Positions 1 through 9,025 of a stretch of DNA of 45,062 nucleotides are shown one piece after another (position 1 is the stretch's first letter; each line of letters opens with the position of its first letter). The stretch comes from Frankia sp. QA3 (lineage in GTDB: Bacteria; Actinomycetota; Actinomycetes; Frankiales; Frankiaceae), in the NCBI RefSeq assembly GCF_000262465.1, contig NZ_CM001489.1, forward strand, positions 7,361,585 to 7,406,646. Direction: 5' to 3'. The notes under the pieces are model-generated. The model was not told the DNA's origin. It was given only the letters and a program-made list of their open reading frames with translations, and ran no database searches. The translations under genes and the position numbers were made by a program.

Positions 1-22
1 GCTGGTTGTATAGTTGAATAGT

Positions 23-142
23 GTTTCGGTGGTTTTTGGCGAAGGGGAAACGCCCGGTCTCATTCCGAACCCGGAAGCTAAGCTCTTCAGCGCCGATGGT
101 ACTGCATGGGGGACTGTGTGGGAGAGTAGGACGCCGCCGGAC
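23..142 (+). rRNA. rrf: 5S ribosomal RNA
   Basis: The sequence has the typical actinobacterial 5S features: the internal block cgaacccggaagctaag, the block gggagagtaggacgccgcc near the 3' end, and ends that pair to form helix I (around 25-32 with 134-141). Length is about 120 nt. The ends are placed from this helix and may be off by a few bases. The preceding 22 nt would be the 23S-5S spacer, so the window opens at the 3' end of an rRNA operon. Confidence 0.95.
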
Positions 143-149
143 TTACACA

Positions 150-184
150 AAGTGTGGGGTTGCCTTTCAGGCAACCCCACACTT
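150..184 (+). terminator. rRNA operon terminator
   Basis: A perfect 15-bp stem (150-164 with 170-184) closes a 5-nt loop (tttca) and is followed by gtttta. It lies 8 nt after the 5S rRNA and is the strongest intrinsic-terminator structure in the window. Confidence 0.93.
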
Positions 185-515
185 GTTTTATGCCCGGGGG
201 GACATCTCCGGCGCGCATCCGATCGGGTCCCGGTCCTCCTGTGGCGCTCAGGGCTCGGCCGGTCGGGACGTCGGGACGCGGCGCAGCCGTGGTGGCGTCG
301 CCCGGCTGAGGACGAGGTCATCGGGCATACCCCGTACTGTGGACACCGCTGCGCCATCCCGCGGATCCGCGTCCAGAGTCTCGTCGAGGTCTCCTCGGAC
401 GCCGCGGCGGACCGCGTCGGAGCAGACCGGTGGGTCCGTGGCCTCCCGGCGCAGCACACATCAGATCCGCGGCCGCCGACCGCGGTGCATGCGGGACGAA
501 GGGGAACGGCCGGTC

Positions 516-3242
516 ATGGCGAGGGAAGACAGAGCGAACGAGCGCGGCGCATCGGTGCCGTACGCCTCCGACCGGCCCCAGCGGCGTGACCGGGAGCCCG
601 GGCGGGACGCCGCCCCCCGGCGTGGTGGCCGGTCGGGCCCGGACGGTGCGTTCGCGGGTGGCCCGAGCCGTGATCGTGCGGCGGGCGGCTCCGGGCGGGG
701 TGCGGCACCGGCACGGTCGGGGGCGCCGCGCTCCGGTGCCTCCCGGGGGCAGAGCCCCGCCCGCGGTGGTTGGTCCGGCGATGCCGCCAGCGGCGCGGGG
801 CGGGCCAGGTCTGGTCAGCTCCGGCGGCTGACCGACGCGCCAGGCCGGTCCGAGCGTCCGACCGGCGGCCGCTGGGCCGACCGCCCGGACGGCGAAGGCG
901 GCGGGACCCGCGGTGGGTATGGGCGGACCGACTCGCCGGCCCGGCGTCCGGGGGCTGCCGGCGGATCCGGCCGTGGTCCGGACGGCAGCGCCCGTTTCCC
1001 GCGTGCCGACCGGCCGCGGGGCGAACGGGGGCCGGCCGGTGCGGACCGCTTCGACCGCGGGTCGGCCGGCCAGCGGGCCGGGGGATCGTTCGGCGCCGGT
1101 GGGCGCCGTGACGACCGTCCCGACGGTGGACGCCAGGCCACCGGCGCCCGCCGAGAGTCGGGTTCCAGTGGGGATGGGCGGGTCGGCGGGACGGCCCGCG
1201 GGGGTGGCGTGGGCCGGGCGGGCCAGGTTCCGGGACGGATGACCGCGGAGTCGGCATGGCGGGTCCGTCGCGGCCGCCCCGCCCCGGGCGAGCGCGCTGC
1301 CACCGGCGGCCACCGCACCGGTGCACCAGACGCGGAGCGCCGCCCACTGCGGGAGCAGTCGCGCGACCGCCAGGAGCGTCGTGATGGCAGCGCCCGCGGA
1401 TACGGCACGGCCGGCGCCGGGCGCGGCCCGGACCGCGGCCCGACGGACCGTGGACTGACACGCGGACGGGTGCAGGCCGAGCGGCCAACGCGTCCCGAGG
1501 GCGCCGTCGGCCGCGGCGGGTGGTCGCGGACCGACGCCGGCCAGGGCCGCGGGGGACCCGCGACCCGGCCGTGGACCGCCGGGCAGCGGCCGTCGGCTGG
1601 GACCCGGGCGCCGTCCGAGCGGCCGCGGGTCGCCGGTGGCGAGCGCCCACCCCGCCACGGCCAGGACCAGCGCACCCAGCAGGAACAGCGAGGTCAGGAA
1701 CAGCGGCCGTGGGACCGCGGCCGGGAGCGTGTGACCCGTGACCGCGATCCGTCGGCGCGCGACGGCCGTCCCGACAGGTGGTCGGGCAGCCGCCCGGCAG
1801 GCACGCAGCCCGCTGGCTCCGCTGCCGGCACCGATCGTCGCGACGCGCCCGCCGCCCCGCCCGGTGCGGCCGCGGCGGGCGGCTCCGAGCGGCGCGAGCA
1901 GCGGCCGTGGCGTGACGGGGCCGGCTCTGGTGCTCGCGACTCAGGTGCTCGGGGCTCGGGTGCTCGGGGCTCGGGTGCACGCGACTCGGGTGCACGCGGT
2001 GCGGGTGCACGCGGTGCGGGTGCTCCCCGCGTGGGTGCTCCCGGCGCGGGTGGCCGTGGGGAACGCGGCGGTGCTCCGGGCCCGCGGGGCAACGGTGCCA
2101 CCCGTGGCGCCGCGGGGCGCGGGACCCTCGGGCGCGGCGGGAGGCCGGGTGGACCGGGCCGTACCGACGATCGGCGAACAGACCGCCCGGATCGGGCCGC
2201 CCGGCCGGAACGCACCGACGTCGGCAGCCGGCGGCCCCGGGTGCCGACCCCGGCGCTGCCGGACGAGGCCCGCGCGGACATGCTCGACCACGACGTTCGC
2301 CGCTCGCTGCGGGGCCTGCCGGCCAATCTGGCGGACACCATCGCCCGCCATCTCGTCGCGACCGCGCTGCTGCTCGACGACGATCCGGCGGCGGCCCTCG
2401 CCCATGCGCGGGCCGCCGCCGACCGGGTACCCCGGCTTCCCGCCGTGCGCGAGGCGGTCGGCATCGCCGCCTACCACGCCGGCGAGTACGCCACGGCGCT
2501 CGTCGAGCTGCGGGCCGCCCGGCGGATGGACGGTTCGGGGCACAACCTGCCGTTGATGGCGGACAGCGAGCGCGGCCTGGGCCGGCCCGAGCGGGCCGTC
2601 GCCTACCTGCGCGATCCGCAGGTCGACGAGCTTGACCCGGCGGCCCGCGCCGAGATGCTGATCGTGATCTCCGGGGCGCGCCGGGACCTGGGCCAGCCGG
2701 AGGCCGCCGTCGTGCTGCTGCGCGACCTCGCCACCGCCAAGGGCGCGCCCGCGGCGTGGAGCCCCCGGCTCTGGTACGCCTACGCCGAGGCGCTGCTGGC
2801 CGCCGGCCGTTCCGAGGAGGCGGCGCGCTGGTTCACCTCCGCCGCGGCCATCGACGACGGCGAGACGGACGCCGCCGCCCGCGCCTACGAGATCACCACC
2901 GGCCAGCCGATGCCCGAGGACGTCGACTCCGAGGCGGTGAACGCCGCCGTGGAGCTGCTGGGCGCCTCGCCGGCGGCCACGGATCACGAGGACTCCGCCG
3001 GCGTCACCAACGCGGACGATGCCCCGGCCTCGGGCGTCGCCGACCCCGGCGACATCAGGGATTCGGGCAGCACGGATCTGGACGTGCCTGATCTGGACGT
3101 CGCTGTTCCCGGCACCCAGGCGCCCGAGCACTCCGTCGAGGGCGGGGGAGTGGGCGTCGAAGAGGTGCGTGTCGAGGGTAGGGGCACCCGGGAGGGCATT
3201 GATCTCGACTCTGCGCCGCCGGACGCGCAGCCGACCGACTGA
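516..3242 (+). CDS. Arg/Gly-rich tetratricopeptide-repeat protein
   Basis: A 908-residue protein of two contrasting parts. Residues 1 to about 580 are low-complexity and strongly basic, dominated by Arg, Gly, Ala, Pro and Asp, and surely disordered; they include tandem GARGS/GARDS pentapeptides. Residues about 580-820 are ordered and helical with TPR-like pairs (for example ALAHARAAADRVPRLPAVRE), and the last 90 residues are acidic. Start: the ATG at 516 has gaagggga about 11 nt upstream. The frame is open back to the 5S gene, so an earlier start cannot be formally excluded. A TPR protein beside the HAD phosphatase/tlyA/recN block is a common actinobacterial arrangement. The Arg/Gly-rich arm suggests RNA binding or assembly on rRNA, but that is inference. 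Confidence 0.85.
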   Translation: MAREDRANERGASVPYASDRPQRRDREPGRDAAPRRGGRSGPDGAFAGGPSRDRAAGGSGRGAAPARSGAPRSGASRGQSPARGGWSGDAASGAGRARSGQLRRLTDAPGRSERPTGGRWADRPDGEGGGTRGGYGRTDSPARRPGAAGGSGRGPDGSARFPRADRPRGERGPAGADRFDRGSAGQRAGGSFGAGGRRDDRPDGGRQATGARRESGSSGDGRVGGTARGGGVGRAGQVPGRMTAESAWRVRRGRPAPGERAATGGHRTGAPDAERRPLREQSRDRQERRDGSARGYGTAGAGRGPDRGPTDRGLTRGRVQAERPTRPEGAVGRGGWSRTDAGQGRGGPATRPWTAGQRPSAGTRAPSERPRVAGGERPPRHGQDQRTQQEQRGQEQRPWDRGRERVTRDRDPSARDGRPDRWSGSRPAGTQPAGSAAGTDRRDAPAAPPGAAAAGGSERREQRPWRDGAGSGARDSGARGSGARGSGARDSGARGAGARGAGAPRVGAPGAGGRGERGGAPGPRGNGATRGAAGRGTLGRGGRPGGPGRTDDRRTDRPDRAARPERTDVGSRRPRVPTPALPDEARADMLDHDVRRSLRGLPANLADTIARHLVATALLLDDDPAAALAHARAAADRVPRLPAVREAVGIAAYHAGEYATALVELRAARRMDGSGHNLPLMADSERGLGRPERAVAYLRDPQVDELDPAARAEMLIVISGARRDLGQPEAAVVLLRDLATAKGAPAAWSPRLWYAYAEALLAAGRSEEAARWFTSAAAIDDGETDAAARAYEITTGQPMPEDVDSEAVNAAVELLGASPAATDHEDSAGVTNADDAPASGVADPGDIRDSGSTDLDVPDLDVAVPGTQAPEHSVEGGGVGVEEVRVEGRGTREGIDLDSAPPDAQPTD
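1928..2055 (+). repeat. 15-bp coding tandem repeat (GAR pentapeptides)
   Basis: About eight degenerate 15-bp units of the form ggtgctcgnggctcg run in frame inside the TPR gene and encode G-A-R-G/D-S/A pentapeptides. Confidence 0.8.
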
Positions 3243-3380
3243 GGCCTGCCGCGGGCCGCCGGGTGAGCTGGACGAGTAGGTCCGACTTCCGCGCCGCAAG
3301 CCCGCCGCCCGCTCGTCGCCGTCCGGGTGCTGTGGGTCACCGCCGGCTGTCACCCGGTCCGTCATGAGGTGGGTACAGAG

Positions 3381-3439
3381 TCGTGCCGAGGGCTGGAGGC
3401 GGTTTTCGGGTCCGAAACCGTGTCCAGGACTCGGCACGA
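3381..3439. terminator. Nested inverted repeat between convergent genes
   Basis: An outer perfect 10-bp arm, tcgtgccgag (3381-3390) with ctcggcacga (3430-3439), encloses an inner hairpin, cggttt (3400-3405) with aaaccg (3415-3420). It lies between the TPR gene (plus strand, ends 3242) and the DUF1015 gene (minus strand, ends 3524). A bidirectional terminator is the simplest reading. There is no U-tract. Confidence 0.45.
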
Positions 3440-3446
3440 GGTGGCC

Positions 3447-3494
3447 GCGATGTGGCTAGGAAGCGCGATTAGGAAGCGCGATGTGGCTAGGAAG
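3447..3494 (+). repeat. Two direct copies of a 17-bp repeat
   Basis: gcgatgtggctaggaag occurs at 3447-3463 and 3478-3494, a 31-bp period, with a partial copy (attaggaagcgcg) between. It fills part of the 3243-3523 intergenic stretch, where I see no gene. Function unknown. Confidence 0.6.
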
Positions 3495-3523
3495 ACGGCC
3501 TAGGAAGAGGGCAGTCGGACTGG

Positions 3524-4891
3524 TCAGGCGTCCAGCGGGCGCAGGACGAGGCCCGTGCGCGGCTTCGGGGTGAACAGCGTCGACTTGCGGGGCATGCGTT
3601 CCCCGGCCTCGGCGACCGCGGTCACATCCCCGACCGGGGTCGGGTTGAGCAGCAGCGCGGTCCCGCCGGCCGCGGCCGCGGCTGCGATCGCGGCCGGCGC
3701 ATCGTGGTGGTAGTCCACGACGCCGACCGTGTCCGCGAGTCCCCAGACGTCCACGATCAGCGCCAGGTGGGCGACGGTGACGTCGAGGCGACGGAAGGCC
3801 GCCGAGCGGTCCGCCGGCAGGCTGCGGGCCAGCAGCGCCGCGGCGGGCTCGGTGAGCAGGTAGGCGGACGTGCCGTCGGTGACGACGAAGGCGTGCCCGC
3901 CCTGACCTGCCTCGGCCAGTTCGTCGAGCAGGTGGTCCGGGTCGACGCCGCCACCCGGCCACCCGGCGGCGGAGCCTTGCGCAGACCCGGGCTCGCCGGC
4001 CGGCTGCGCACCGGCGCCGGCCGGGTCGAGGCCGGCGACGTCCGGGCCGGCGAGCCTGCGGACGGTGAACTCGGCGGCGGCCCGGCGCACCGCGTCGGCG
4101 AGCCCCAGCCCGGTCACCGCCCGGTGGATGGCATGCACCTGCGGGCCGGAGACGGTCGCGTCGACCAGGAAGGCGAGCCCGAAGTCCCACGGGCCCGAGC
4201 CGTCCCCGGCGGCGTGCCGCTCCGCCTGGTAGTGCCGGTAGGTGGCGTAGCGGTGGTGCCCGTCGGCGATGACGGCCCGCCGGGGCAGCAGGTCGGCCGC
4301 CACGGCGGTGAGCACCGCGGGGTCGTCGATCGCCCAGAGCCGATGCGTCACCCCGTCATCGGTCGTCGTCTCGACCTGCGGGGGAGTCGCGACCAGGGCG
4401 CTGACCACCCGGCTGGTCTCGCCGCCGCCGGAGTAGAGCAGGAAGATCGGTTCCAGGTTGGCGCGGGTCGCACGGGTCAGCGCCAGCCGGTCCGAGACCG
4501 GTCCCGCCATGGTGTTCTCGTGCGGCAGGATGATCCCCGCCTCCGGGTCGGCCAGCGCGACGGCGCCGATCAGCCCCCGCTGGACGTGGCCGTCCTGCTC
4601 CTCTTCGCAGACGTAGACGGATGCCTTCTCATCCCGGCGCAGCACCCCGCCGTCGAGCCATTCCTGCAGCGTGCGGGCGGCGGCGTCGTAGTCGTCGCCG
4701 GGCAGGATGAGCCGCACCACGTTGTGGGCGTCGCGGGCCTGTAGCCGGGCGCGTTCGACGCCGTCGACGACGTCGTAGGGCGGCGAGGTCAGCGCGGCGA
4801 GGGCCGGCCCTGAGGCGGGGAAGCGCGCCGCCCGGAACGGGACGAGCACAAGTCCCGCGGGAACGGGTACGGGCTGATCGGCGTGCACCAT
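3524..4891 (-). CDS. DUF1015 family protein
   Basis: A 455-residue cytosolic protein with the family hallmarks: an N-terminal PFRAARF...SPPYDVV segment, the conserved ADGHHRYATYRHY motif near the middle, and a C-terminal MPRKSTLFTPKPRTGLVLRPL block. Function is unresolved in the family; the His-His-Arg motif suggests an enzyme. Residues about 305-335 are a Gly/Ala/Pro-rich insertion. Start: the ATG at 4891 is preceded at exactly 7 nt by TACGAT, giving a leaderless promoter. An in-frame ATG at 4900 would put the start codon inside that box and is less likely. Confidence 0.88.
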   Translation of the reverse strand: MVHADQPVPVPAGLVLVPFRAARFPASGPALAALTSPPYDVVDGVERARLQARDAHNVVRLILPGDDYDAAARTLQEWLDGGVLRRDEKASVYVCEEEQDGHVQRGLIGAVALADPEAGIILPHENTMAGPVSDRLALTRATRANLEPIFLLYSGGGETSRVVSALVATPPQVETTTDDGVTHRLWAIDDPAVLTAVAADLLPRRAVIADGHHRYATYRHYQAERHAAGDGSGPWDFGLAFLVDATVSGPQVHAIHRAVTGLGLADAVRRAAAEFTVRRLAGPDVAGLDPAGAGAQPAGEPGSAQGSAAGWPGGGVDPDHLLDELAEAGQGGHAFVVTDGTSAYLLTEPAAALLARSLPADRSAAFRRLDVTVAHLALIVDVWGLADTVGVVDYHHDAPAAIAAAAAAGGTALLLNPTPVGDVTAVAEAGERMPRKSTLFTPKPRTGLVLRPLDA

Positions 4892-4898
4892 GGGCCGC

Positions 4899-4904
4899 AT
4901 CGTA
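4899..4904 (-). promoter_or_regulatory. -10 box for leaderless DUF1015 mRNA
   Basis: TACGAT on the minus strand, then 7 nt, then the ATG at 4891. The spacing puts the transcript start on the A of the start codon. No clear -35 box is visible. Confidence 0.5.
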
Positions 4905-5462
4905 GGACCCGGCCGCTGCCATCCGGCCCACCCGGGGGTTCGCCCGCCGGGTGGTGGCGCCGGCGGGGCCCGTTGGTGGGCGTCGCCGCCAACCGCCCGT
5001 CGCGGCCGCGGTGACCGCAGCGCGTGGTGTGTCCGGTCGTGACGGTGAGGTCGCGGGCCACTGGAAGTGATCATTATCCGATCCGGGGGCGTCCTGGCGG
5101 CCTTTGCGGCGACACTTGAACCGGGAGTGCCGCCATCCTCGCTGGTGAGAGGAGTGATTACGAAGCGTGATTCCCGTTGCCCGGAGATCCTGGACGGTGC
5201 GCCTGCCGGGCGCGGTGGGGTCGTCCGGAGTGATTCCGCCTGCGGTGGTGTTGGCTCGAAGGGGCGGGTTCGCGGTGCGGCGTTGCGCGGCGGGGGCAGT
5301 GCTCGCCGAGGGACGATCCTCGCGGAGATCCTCGCCGGGGGAGGGCGCACGCCGGCGGACCACCGGGCAGCGGCCTACCGCGGAGCGGTCCGTCGCGCAG
5401 GGACGCGCGGGGCGCCCCCTCCGGCACAGCGTCAGGTGTTCGTCCACGTCGTGGAGGTGAAG
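4905..5462. other. Divergent intergenic region without a recognised gene
   Basis: 558 bases between the DUF1015 promoter and the short TPR gene. Frames are open on both strands but the translations are compositionally biased and resemble nothing I recognise. A strong Shine-Dalgarno sequence (ggaggtga) at 5453-5460 serves the next gene. Confidence 0.5.
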
Positions 5463-5978
5463 ATGGTCGACGAGACCGGCCGCCCGGGAGAGACTCCGGA
5501 CGAGGTGCCCGCCTGGGCTTCAGCTCGCGGCCCGGACCCGGTCGGCCCGGTGCCGACCGACGCCGTGCCGACCGACGCCGTGCCGACCGACGCCGCCCGC
5601 CAGGGGCCTGCCGGCGAGGTCTACGACTGGTACACCCGCGGGATGGCCCTGCTGGGCCAGGGGGATGCCAATGCCGCGGTGCAGCTGCTCGCGCACGCGG
5701 TCGCGGCCGAACCGGCCTCGCCGAGCGTGCGCGAGGCGCTGGGCCGGGCCCAGTTCACCGCCGGCCAGTACGTCGCCGCCCGGGAGACCTTCGCCTGGAT
5801 CGTCGACCGTCACCCCACCGACGACTACGCGCAGTTCGGCCTCGGCCTGTCCGCGCGCAAGATCGGCGATCTTCGCGCGGCCGTCGAGCACCTCGCGCTG
5901 GCGGTGGCGATGCGCCCGGACATCCGCCACTACGGGGTCGCGCTGCGTGGCGCCCGTGCGGCCCTGGCCCGGGCATGA
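5463..5978 (+). CDS. Short tetratricopeptide-repeat protein
   Basis: 171 residues. After a low-complexity N-terminus carrying three VPTDA repeats (three 15-bp DNA units around 5550-5595), residues about 50-165 form about three TPR hairpins (for example GMALLGQGDANAAVQLLAHA and AAVEHLALAVAMRPD). The start at 5463 is fixed by ggaggtga 5 nt upstream. The stop overlaps the ATG of the HAD gene (ATGA at 5975-5978), so the two are translationally coupled. TPRs mediate protein contacts; the HAD enzyme is an obvious candidate partner, though this is only inferred from coupling. Confidence 0.88.
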   Translation: MVDETGRPGETPDEVPAWASARGPDPVGPVPTDAVPTDAVPTDAARQGPAGEVYDWYTRGMALLGQGDANAAVQLLAHAVAAEPASPSVREALGRAQFTAGQYVAARETFAWIVDRHPTDDYAQFGLGLSARKIGDLRAAVEHLALAVAMRPDIRHYGVALRGARAALARA

Positions 5979-7219
5979 CCCGATCGGCTGCCGGGGACGT
6001 CCCGGCGCCGCCGTCCCCCGCGGCCGGCAGGCCCGCGACCAGCACGACTCCGGGAGAGCCCGCCGTGCCTTCAGATCTCACCGCCGCCCTGGTGGCGGGG
6101 CCCCGCGACGCGGCCGGGTCCGGCCCGCTGCGCGGCACGGACCGGCCGCTCGCCGAGCTTTTCGACGTCGCCCTGATGGACCTCGACGGCGTGGTGAACC
6201 GCGGGGGATCGGCGGTGCCACACGCCCCGGAGGCGATCGCCGCCGCGGGCCGGCGCGGCCTGCGCACCGTCTACGTCACCAACAACGCCCTGCGCCCGCC
6301 GGCGGAGGTCGCCGCCCGGCTGACCGGGTTCGGCGTGCCGGCGCGGGCCGCGGACGTCGTCACCTCGGCGCAGGCCGCGGCGCACGTGCTCGCCGAACGG
6401 CTGCCCGCCGGCGCCCGGGTGCTCCTGCTCGGCGGGCGCGGGCTGCGCCAGGCGCTCACCGAGGAGGGGCTGACCCCGGTCGACTCCGCCGAGGACGCGC
6501 CGAGGGCCGTCGTCCAGGGGTTCGACCCCGACCTCACCTACGCCCGCCTGGCCGAGGCGACCTACGCGATCCGGGCCGGCGCCTGGTGGGTCGCGAGCAA
6601 CGCCGACCGGACGGTGCCGACCGAGCGCGGCATCGCCCCCGGCAACGGCGCCGTGGCCGCGTTCCTGCGCGCCGCCACCGACCAGGAGCCCCTGGTGACC
6701 GGCAAGCCGGAGGCGGCGATGCACCGGGAGTCGATGCGCCGCAGCGGTGCCCGCACCCCGGTGATCGTCGGGGACCGGCTCGACACCGACATCGAAGCCG
6801 GATACCGGTCGTCGACGCCGACCCTGCTCGTCTTCACCGGGGTCACGACGCCGTCGGAGCTGCTCGCCGCGCCGCCTGCGCACCGCCCGACCTTCCTGGC
6901 CGCCGACCTGCGGGGCCTGCTGCGTCCGGCGCCGCCGGTGCGGGCGCTGCCGGACGCCGGGGAGCACGCCGCCGGCTGCGGCGGGTGGATCGCCCGCGTC
7001 GACGGCGGCGAGCTGAGCTGGTCGGCGGACGGCGAGGGCAACGACAGCGGCGACGGCAACAGCGGCGAGGGCGAGGAGGCGGGGGACGGACTCGACGCGC
7101 TGCGGGCCGCGTGCGCGGCGGTCTGGTCCGCCACCGACGCGGGCGTCGCCGTCCACACGATCGCGGCCCAGCGGCCCGAGGGCTGCGCGGACCTGGCCGC
7201 ACCCGCCGCCGCGCCCTGA
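5975..7219 (+). CDS. HAD-IIA family phosphatase (NagD/phosphoglycolate phosphatase-like)
   Basis: 414 residues. HAD motif I is MDLDGVV with nucleophile Asp69 and general acid Asp71. Motif II is VTNNA, the motif III Lys sits in VTGKPEAAMH, and motif IV is VGDRLDTDI. The lid between motifs II and III fits the C2-cap (type IIA) subgroup that dephosphorylates small sugar- or glycolate-type phosphates; the substrate cannot be read from sequence. The tail after residue about 340 contains an acidic Gly/Asp/Ser-rich stretch (SADGEGNDSGDGNSGEGEEA) not usual for the fold. It is coupled to the TPR gene by a 4-nt overlap. The first 60 residues are disordered, so a later start is possible. Confidence 0.9.
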   Translation: MTRSAAGDVPAPPSPAAGRPATSTTPGEPAVPSDLTAALVAGPRDAAGSGPLRGTDRPLAELFDVALMDLDGVVNRGGSAVPHAPEAIAAAGRRGLRTVYVTNNALRPPAEVAARLTGFGVPARAADVVTSAQAAAHVLAERLPAGARVLLLGGRGLRQALTEEGLTPVDSAEDAPRAVVQGFDPDLTYARLAEATYAIRAGAWWVASNADRTVPTERGIAPGNGAVAAFLRAATDQEPLVTGKPEAAMHRESMRRSGARTPVIVGDRLDTDIEAGYRSSTPTLLVFTGVTTPSELLAAPPAHRPTFLAADLRGLLRPAPPVRALPDAGEHAAGCGGWIARVDGGELSWSADGEGNDSGDGNSGEGEEAGDGLDALRAACAAVWSATDAGVAVHTIAAQRPEGCADLAAPAAAP

Positions 7220-7279
7220 CCTCGTCGCAGCGAGCGCATCCGGCTGCCCGGCCGACCCTGTCAGCGCGAGCGCACCGTG

Positions 7280-7618
7280 TCAGAGCAGGGAGCGGACCCT
7301 CAGCAGGTCGCGCACGCTCGCGTCCACCTTCAGCCGGCCGCTCGTCCAGGCGGACAGCACCGACAGCCGGCCCTCGGTCACCGCGACCAGATCGTCGCTG
7401 TTCACCGTCAGGGTGATCTGGGCGTCGTCGCGGTGGCCCTCGCCGACGTCGCGCAGGCAGCCGTCGCGCAGCTCGCCGGAGAAGGCGGTTCCGAGATCCG
7501 GGATCCGGCAGACGATCGTGCGGTCCGGGGTTCGGGGCGGGCGGCCCTCGGCGGCGAGCCGGTCCAGATGGGCGGCGATGGTACGGAACGCGGACTCACA
7601 CTGTGACCTGTCGGCCAT
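7280..7618 (-). CDS. SCP2 sterol-carrier-domain protein
   Basis: 112 residues forming a single SCP2-like domain: a central strand block (TIVCRIPDLGTAFSGELRDG), then DAQITLTVNSDDLVAVTEGR, then SAWTSGRLKVDASVRDLLRV, the usual signature of these small lipid-binding folds. A protein of this kind sits between the HAD phosphatase and tlyA in several actinobacteria. It is convergent with the HAD gene (60 bp apart). Start: the ATG at 7618 has aaggagg about 12 nt upstream, which is long; no better start is visible. Confidence 0.85.
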   Translation of the reverse strand: MADRSQCESAFRTIAAHLDRLAAEGRPPRTPDRTIVCRIPDLGTAFSGELRDGCLRDVGEGHRDDAQITLTVNSDDLVAVTEGRLSVLSAWTSGRLKVDASVRDLLRVRSLL

Positions 7619-7844
7619 CGGCGGATCCCGCCTCCTTCACGTCGGTTCGGGGCCTCCCGTCGGCGGGGGCCCTCCCATGGTGCCTCCCCCGGGGCGGCAG
7701 GTGTCCCCAGGGACGGCTCCCTCGTGGCACGCGGCGCGTCCCCGCCCGGTGGGCGGCCCCGCAGCGGCTCATGAGATACGTCGCATGACCCACGTCGCGC
7801 GGGAGGCGTCACATCATCGACGGAAAGTGCGGGAGGCTGACAGA

Positions 7845-8060
7845 GTGAGCACCGAGAACCTGCCCGACGAGATCCGGGACGCGCTTGTGCGGCTGGACAC
7901 CCTCGACGTCGTGGCGACGTCGGCACATGTGGAGGTCTTCGAGGAGATGAACCGCCGACTGGCCGACGCCCTGGCCGACCTGGACGGGTCGGGCGGCGGC
8001 GCGGCGGCCGAGGCCGATCGGGCGCAGCCACGGCCGGGTCCGGTCCGGCCGGTCCGGTGA
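7845..8060 (+). CDS. Small conserved-position protein upstream of tlyA
   Basis: 71 residues starting at a GTG, with gggagg 8 nt upstream (7831-7836). Residues 1-45 are predicted helical (LPDEIRDALVRLDTLDVVAT, EVFEEMNRRLADALADLD), then a disordered Gly/Ala/Pro tail. The stop overlaps the GTG of tlyA (GTGA at 8057-8060), so it is the first gene of a coupled chain with tlyA and nadK. Short helical ORFs occur at this position in other actinobacteria. I do not recognise a domain. Confidence 0.75.
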   Translation: MSTENLPDEIRDALVRLDTLDVVATSAHVEVFEEMNRRLADALADLDGSGGGAAAEADRAQPRPGPVRPVR

Positions 8061-9025
8061 GTCGGGCAGGGGGCGTGGTGTCCCGTCGCGTACGTCTGGA
8101 CAGCGAGCTCGTCCGGCGCGGCCTCGCCCGCTCGCGCGAGCAGGCCGTGGCCGCGATCAGCGCCGGCCGGGTGCTGGTCGGCGGCATCCCGGCAACGAAG
8201 GCCGCCACGGTCGTCGACGGCTCGACGTCGATCGCCGTGTCCGAGAGCGACGATCCCGGCTGGGCCTCGCGCGGCGCGCACAAGCTGCTCGGCGCCTTCG
8301 CCGCGTTCGGCGTTCCCGCCTTCGACGCCGATCCCGCGGCCCCCGACGCCCAGCCGTCCGCGGGCGGCGACGCCGATCCCAGCGCGGATGCGGATGGCGT
8401 GGCCCGTACCCCACCGGCCGGGGCGGCCTCGGGCCGGCCGCTGGCGGTGGCCGGGCGGCGCTGCCTCGACGTGGGTGCGTCCACCGGGGGCTTCACCGAC
8501 GTGCTGCTACGCCACGGCGCGGCGTCGGTCGTGGCGGTCGACGTCGGCTACGGCCAGCTGCTGTGGCGGCTGCGCTCGGATCCGCGGGTGCGGGTGCTCG
8601 ACCGGGTCAACGCCCGCGCGCTGACCCCGGCCGAGGTCGGCGAGCCGGTCGAGCTGGTCGTCGGCGATCTGTCGTTCATCCCGCTGCGGTTGGTGCTGCC
8701 GGCACTGCGGGGGTGCGCGGCGCCGGACGCCGACTTCGTGCTCCTGGTCAAACCGCAGTTCGAGGTGGGTCGGGAGCGGCTCGGCGCCGGCGGCGTGGTC
8801 CGCGATCCGGCGCTGCACGCCGAGGCGGTGCGCGACGTCGCGGCCGCGGCGGGTGGCCTCGGCCTCGGCGTGCGGGGGGTGACCGCGAGCCCGCTGCCCG
8901 GCCCCGCCGGCAACGTGGAGTACCTGCTCTGGCTCGCCGCGGGCGCGCCGCCGCTCGACGACGCCGAGCTCGACCGCGCCGTCGAGGCCGGTCCCGCCGG
9001 GAGCCGACCGGAGCGTCCGGCATGA
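8057..9025 (+). CDS. tlyA: TlyA-type rRNA 2'-O-methyltransferase
   Basis: 322 residues. An S4 RNA-binding domain (about 13-62) is followed by an FtsJ-like methyltransferase fold with the SAM motif CLDVGASTGGFTDVLL (136-151), then VVAVDVGYGQL, VVGDLSFIPL and LLVKPQFE. Family members methylate ribose of C1409 in 16S and C1920 in 23S rRNA and so affect capreomycin sensitivity. Residues about 90-131 are an Ala/Asp/Pro-rich linker between the domains that is longer than usual (typical length about 270). The GTG start overlaps the previous stop, and the stop overlaps nadK's ATG (9022-9025). Confidence 0.95.
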   Translation: MSRAGGVVSRRVRLDSELVRRGLARSREQAVAAISAGRVLVGGIPATKAATVVDGSTSIAVSESDDPGWASRGAHKLLGAFAAFGVPAFDADPAAPDAQPSAGGDADPSADADGVARTPPAGAASGRPLAVAGRRCLDVGASTGGFTDVLLRHGAASVVAVDVGYGQLLWRLRSDPRVRVLDRVNARALTPAEVGEPVELVVGDLSFIPLRLVLPALRGCAAPDADFVLLVKPQFEVGRERLGAGGVVRDPALHAEAVRDVAAAAGGLGLGVRGVTASPLPGPAGNVEYLLWLAAGAPPLDDAELDRAVEAGPAGSRPERPA

